64,000 nucleotides of DNA from positions 1 to 64,000 of the forward strand of contig DEVL01000001.1 in the NCBI GenBank assembly GCA_002363385.1, written 5' to 3'. The notes beneath the pieces are model-generated. The model did no database searches, had not been told where the DNA came from, and saw only the letters and a program-made list of their open reading frames with translations. Numbering within the stretch: the stretch's first letter is position 1; every line of letters begins with the position of its first letter. The position numbers and the translations under genes are program-made. Below, one piece after another: positions 60,647 through 64,000 of this stretch. Source of the stretch: Stenotrophomonas maltophilia. GTDB lineage: Bacteria; Pseudomonadota; Gammaproteobacteria; Xanthomonadales; Xanthomonadaceae.

Positions 60647-61417
60647 TCAGCCGATCCGCCGCAGACGGCGGCGTGCCAGCCCAAGCGCCACCACGGTGAT
60701 GCCGAGCAGCACGGCGATATGCACCCAGGCACTGCCTTGCGCCGACTGACCGACCGCTGGCAGCGCCAGCTGGGCCAGGTGCCAGCTCGGCCACAGCGGC
60801 GCCAGGGTGCCGAACAGCGGCGGCAGCATCGACAGCGGCAGCCACAACCCGGACAGCAGGGCCAACGGCAGATAGACCAGGTTGACCACCGCCGGGGCCG
60901 CGTTGGCACTGACATGGCTGCCGATCAGCAGGCCGATCGCGCCCAGCGGCAGCGCGGCGAATGCCGCCACCGCCAGCAGATGCAATGCAGCGCTCGGAGT
61001 GACGGCCACACCTGCGCCAGTCGCCACCGCGATCAGCAGCATCGCCACCAGCACCGCGAACAGAACGGCCATCAACAGGCGCGCGAGCAAGGGTGCCAGC
61101 GGCGGCATCGGCAACGCGCGCTTGAGCGTGAGCAGGCCGCCCTCGCGATCCAGCGCCAACTGCACGCCGAAGCCGAACAGCGCCGGGGCCATCGCACCGA
61201 AGACGCAGTAGGTGGCGAGCAGATAGACCGGGGCCTGGCCGCGACCGAGCAGCACACCGAACAAAGAATAGAACAACACCGGGAACAGCAGCGACGGCAG
61301 CACGAAGCCCGGGTAGCGCCAGGCTCGGCGCAGTTCGCACACGATCTCGGCACGGTAGATCGGCCAGGCGGGCGCGCGGGCGGGCATGGCGGATACGGTT
61401 TCCGTCACGGTGTTCAT
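60647..61417 (-). CDS. ABC-2 type transporter permease
   Basis: A 256-residue permease with six predicted helices. WPIYRAEIVCELRRAWRYPGF at the N-terminus and LPLALLSGLWLPLSMLP late in the protein are typical of ABC-2 exporters. Partner of the ATPase gene immediately upstream, with which it overlaps by ATGA. Substrate unknown. Confidence 0.9.
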   Translation of the reverse strand: MNTVTETVSAMPARAPAWPIYRAEIVCELRRAWRYPGFVLPSLLFPVLFYSLFGVLLGRGQAPVYLLATYCVFGAMAPALFGFGVQLALDREGGLLTLKRALPMPPLAPLLARLLMAVLFAVLVAMLLIAVATGAGVAVTPSAALHLLAVAAFAALPLGAIGLLIGSHVSANAAPAVVNLVYLPLALLSGLWLPLSMLPPLFGTLAPLWPSWHLAQLALPAVGQSAQGSAWVHIAVLLGITVVALGLARRRLRRIG

Positions 61418-62313
61418 GCAGCCTCCCGGGTCAGTTCAACAAAGGCGTCGGCCAAGCCGCCGCCATGCACTTCCAGTTCCTGCAGGTGCGGGTCTTCGGC
61501 GAGCAGGCGCGCAACCACCGGCTCGGCCGGTTCGGCCAGCAGCTGCAGGCGCAGGCCATCGCGGACCGCCTCGCGCACGCCCGGCCAGGTCTTCAACGCC
61601 TCCACCTCCAGCGCGCTGCGGCAGCGGATGCGACGCGGCGCCAGTTGCTGGCGGAACTGCGCCAGCGGACCATCGGCCAGCACCCGGCCCTGTTCGATCA
61701 CCACCACGCGCTGGGCGAGCGCCTCGGCTTCTTCCAGATAATGCGTGGTCAGCAGGACACCGCAGCCTTCAGCCGCCAGCTGCCGGATCGCCTGCCAGAG
61801 CTGCTGCCGCGCCTGGATGTCCAGGCCGGTGGTCGGCTCATCGAGAAACAACAGCTGCGGCCGGCCGCAGACCGCGATGGCGAACTGCACGCGGCGCTGC
61901 TGACCGCCAGACAGCTTCCCATACCGACGCCGGGCAAGATCGGTCAGCCCGCTCAGCGCAAGGCAGTCCTCCAGCGAGCGCGGATCGGCATAGCAGGTGC
62001 GTGCCAGATCGATCAGCTCCCGTACCTGCAGCACCGGTGGCAACGCGGTGGCCTGCAGCATCACCCCGATGCCGCCGCGACGGTCCCGGTCCTGCGGGTC
62101 GCCGCCAAGCAGTTCGACGCGGCCCGCATCGGCACGACGCAGGCCCAGCAGCAGGGAGATGGCGGTGCTCTTGCCGGCACCGTTGCGACCGAGCAGCGCC
62201 AGTACTTCGCCGCGGTGCAGCGAGAAACTCACGCCCTGCAGGGCGGCGACATCCCCGTAGTGGGCCTGGACGTCGTGCAGACTGGCCAGGGGCGAAGCGG
62301 TGGGTTCGGTCAT
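61414..62313 (-). CDS. ABC transporter ATP-binding protein
   Basis: A 299-residue ATPase: Walker A GRNGAGKST near residue 38, Q-loop, signature KLSGGQQRRV near 133, Walker B LLFLDEPTTGLD near 153 and H-loop LLTTHYLEEAE. With the ABC-2 permease and the DesK/DesR-like pair it forms one operon of four. Such units often respond to membrane or cell-wall stress. Confidence 0.93.
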   Translation of the reverse strand: MTEPTASPLASLHDVQAHYGDVAALQGVSFSLHRGEVLALLGRNGAGKSTAISLLLGLRRADAGRVELLGGDPQDRDRRGGIGVMLQATALPPVLQVRELIDLARTCYADPRSLEDCLALSGLTDLARRRYGKLSGGQQRRVQFAIAVCGRPQLLFLDEPTTGLDIQARQQLWQAIRQLAAEGCGVLLTTHYLEEAEALAQRVVVIEQGRVLADGPLAQFRQQLAPRRIRCRSALEVEALKTWPGVREAVRDGLRLQLLAEPAEPVVARLLAEDPHLQELEVHGGGLADAFVELTREAA

Positions 62314-62391
62314 GACGGACTCCCGGAGAGGACACCGACAGCGTCTGCTGCTGGCCGCGGCCGCCCCAGTGGCCGTCGTCAGCCCATGCAG

Positions 62392-62405
62392 GTGACAGCT
62401 GTCAC
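62392..62405. promoter_or_regulatory. 14-bp palindrome, candidate response-regulator operator
   Basis: GTGACAGCTGTCAC is a perfect palindrome midway between the divergent ABC/two-component operon and the macA-like gene. NarL/LuxR-type regulators bind dyads of this size. Confidence 0.55.
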
Positions 62406-62518
62406 TGCCGCCGCGCCAAGCCGCCGGGCATGCTGTGCACCACCCCGGCCACCGCGCTGGTTTGCCCCTCGGCCGCCGATGCGGTCACACTCGGCCCGAT
62501 TCCCCGTCCAGACTCACG

Positions 62519-63754
62519 ATGAACGCATCCGCTGAACTGCTCAAGGAACTCCGCATCGACCGCAAGGCCGGTTCGCCGCCCCCGTCGCCCCCGCGACGTG
62601 GCCGCTGGATCGTGCTGGCGATCGTCCTTCTCATTGTGTTGGCCGGCCTGGCCTGGTTCGTGCTCGGTCGCGAGCGCCCGATCGCCGTGACCACCGCGCC
62701 CGTGGTGGCGATCCAGCAGGGCGGCGCCAGCAGCTCGGTGCTCGACGCCAGCGGCTACGTGGTCGCCCGGCGCATGGCCACCGTCTCGGCCAAGATCACC
62801 GGCAAGGTGCGGGAGGTGATGATCGAGGAAGGCATGCGCGTGGAAGAGGGCCAGGTGATGGCCACGCTCGACCCGATCGACGCCAACGCCCAGCGCAGCC
62901 TCTCCGCCTCGCAGCTCGAGGCCGCACGCAGCCAGCTGGCCGGTCTGCAGGCACAGGTCGCCCAGGCCGATGCCGAAGCCGGCCGCCTGCAGACCCTGGT
63001 CGGCCAGCAACTGGTTTCACGCTCGCAGTACGACCAGGCCATCGCCCAGCGCGACAGCCTGCGCGCGCAGCTGCGCACCGCCCAGCGCAACACCACCGTG
63101 GCCAGCGATTCGCTGGCGATCGCCGACCTCGGCGTGGACAACAACATCGTGCGCGCGCCGTTCTCCGGCGTGGTCACCGCCAAGGCCGCGCAGCCGGGCG
63201 AAATCGTCTCGCCATTGTCGGCGGGCGGTGGGTTCACCCGGACCGGCATCGGCACCATCGTGGACATGGATTCGCTGGAGATCGAAGTCGAGGTCGGCGA
63301 ATCCTTCATCGGCCGTGTGCAGCCGAAGATGCCGGTCGAAGCCACCCTCAATGCGTACCCGGACTGGAAGATTCCGGCCGAGGTGATCGCGATCATCCCC
63401 ACCGCCGACCGCGGCAAGGCCACGGTGAAGGTGCGCGTGGCCCTGAAGACCAAGGACCCGCGCATCGTTCCCGAGATGGGCGTGCGGGTCAGCTTCCTGG
63501 AAAGTGCCCAGCCCGCCGAAGCCGCCAAACCGCAGGGCGTACGCGTACCGGCGTCGGCGATCGTGGAGCGCGAGCAGAAGACCGTCGCCTTCGTGGTCAA
63601 GGACGATGCGCGGGTGGAACAGCGCGCGATCACCGTGGGCACCACGCTCAACAACGACCGCCAGGTCACCCGGGGCCTGAGTGCCGGCGAGGTCGTCGTG
63701 ACCACACCACCGGCCGAGCTGCGGGACGGCAGCAAGGTTACCGAAACCCCCTGA
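62519..63754 (+). CDS. MacA-like periplasmic adaptor (HlyD family)
   Basis: A 411-residue membrane-fusion protein: cytoplasmic N-terminus, one membrane helix (about 37-57), a biotinyl-lipoyl-like domain, a coiled coil (about 115-205), a beta-barrel domain and a membrane-proximal domain. It bridges an inner-membrane pump and an outer-membrane channel. The ATG at 62519 begins MNASAELLKELRID. A MacB-type ATPase gene follows, so this is an ABC tripartite efflux system, not an RND one. Confidence 0.88.
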   Translation: MNASAELLKELRIDRKAGSPPPSPPRRGRWIVLAIVLLIVLAGLAWFVLGRERPIAVTTAPVVAIQQGGASSSVLDASGYVVARRMATVSAKITGKVREVMIEEGMRVEEGQVMATLDPIDANAQRSLSASQLEAARSQLAGLQAQVAQADAEAGRLQTLVGQQLVSRSQYDQAIAQRDSLRAQLRTAQRNTTVASDSLAIADLGVDNNIVRAPFSGVVTAKAAQPGEIVSPLSAGGGFTRTGIGTIVDMDSLEIEVEVGESFIGRVQPKMPVEATLNAYPDWKIPAEVIAIIPTADRGKATVKVRVALKTKDPRIVPEMGVRVSFLESAQPAEAAKPQGVRVPASAIVEREQKTVAFVVKDDARVEQRAITVGTTLNNDRQVTRGLSAGEVVVTTPPAELRDGSKVTETP

Positions 63755-63920
63755 CGGGGCCAGAACTGCAGTACGCGAGCCACGCTGATGCTCGCGGCAA
63801 GTGCGATGTCCTCGTGCCATCACGGCGCGCACGGTGGCCGCTGCCCGTCACCGCGACACCCCGGGGCCTTCGCCCGGGCGCGCCGTATGCCCCTTCTTAC
63901 CGATCCACGGAGAACCACCC

Positions 63921-64000
63921 ATGTCCACCCTGGTTTCGCTCCGCAACATCACCAAGACCTACCAGCGCGGCCCCGAGAAAGTGCAGGTGCTGCACGGCAT
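63921..64000 (+). CDS. MacB-like ABC ATPase, cut by window end
   Basis: The first 26 codons (MSTLVSLRNITKTYQRG and KVQVLHGI) match the N-terminus of LolD/MacB-type ATPases. The Walker A motif would come just beyond the window. The preceding 166 bp (63755-63920) hold no gene. Confidence 0.8.
   Translation, partial: MSTLVSLRNITKTYQRGPEKVQVLHG

Overview
The window is high-GC, densely coded bacterial chromosome. Gene content and order suggest a Stenotrophomonas (Xanthomonadaceae, Gammaproteobacteria) or a close relative. Pointers are an Ax21-family outer-membrane protein, a TonB-dependent receptor of the Xanthomonas/Caulobacter type, a GTAG-ended palindrome like the SMAG repeats of S. maltophilia, the coaBC-dut-algC order and a lysine/alanine-rich histone H1-like protein. 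The genus is an inference from family recognition. I see no prophage, complete insertion sequence, CRISPR array or tRNA gene.

Layout. 1-8.3 kb: two rRNA-like promoters firing leftward off the window, tyrS, then a cell-wall and housekeeping block (M23 endopeptidase, anmK, a small ribbon-helix-helix-like protein, ampG, xthA, pyrE, an exported protein). 8.3-8.9 kb: a non-coding stretch with a large inverted-repeat element, a KdpE-like operator and a folded leader. 8.9-16.9 kb: complete kdpFABCDE potassium system, including the 30-residue KdpF. 16.9-21.0 kb (minus strand): coaBC-dut-algC with a membrane-anchored long phosphomannomutase. 21.2-30.1 kb: radC, argS, a SPOR protein, ydfG, a DUF1456 protein, a LysR/MFS divergent pair, a TorF-like porin and a DUF6165 protein.

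30.1-42.9 kb is the main accessory region and reads as a complete alginate-utilisation locus. A FadR-type GntR regulator and a TonB-dependent receptor face a six-gene operon: PL6 lyase, PL17 oligoalginate lyase, MFS transporter, SDR uronate reductase, SGNH hydrolase and KDG kinase. Expected flow: alginate oligomers enter through the receptor, PL6 and PL17 cut them to the unsaturated monomer, which becomes DEH. The MFS protein imports it, the SDR reduces it to KDG and the kinase makes KDPG; an Eda aldolase must lie elsewhere. Operator-like ATTGGT/ACCAAT sites sit at both divergent promoters, and a near-perfect one lies inside the PL6 coding sequence where codon use abruptly turns AT-rich. The SGNH hydrolase is an unexpected member and may be a deacetylase for acetylated alginate.

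42.9-64 kb: a Nudix hydrolase, Ax21, a 0.6 kb gap with hairpins, a DUF1428 protein, an S9 peptidase, a Gly-tailed membrane protein, the histone-like protein behind a possible sigma-54 promoter, a DegQ/DegP-like protease, an ElaB/YqjE-type envelope operon, an AI-2E-family membrane protein, a YigB-like phosphatase, an M17 aminopeptidase and a membrane-anchored catalase-fold peroxidase coupled to cytochrome b561. Last come an ABC-2 transporter/NarL-type two-component operon and a divergent MacA/MacB-type system cut by the window end. A perfect 14-bp palindrome between these last two units is a good candidate operator for the response regulator.
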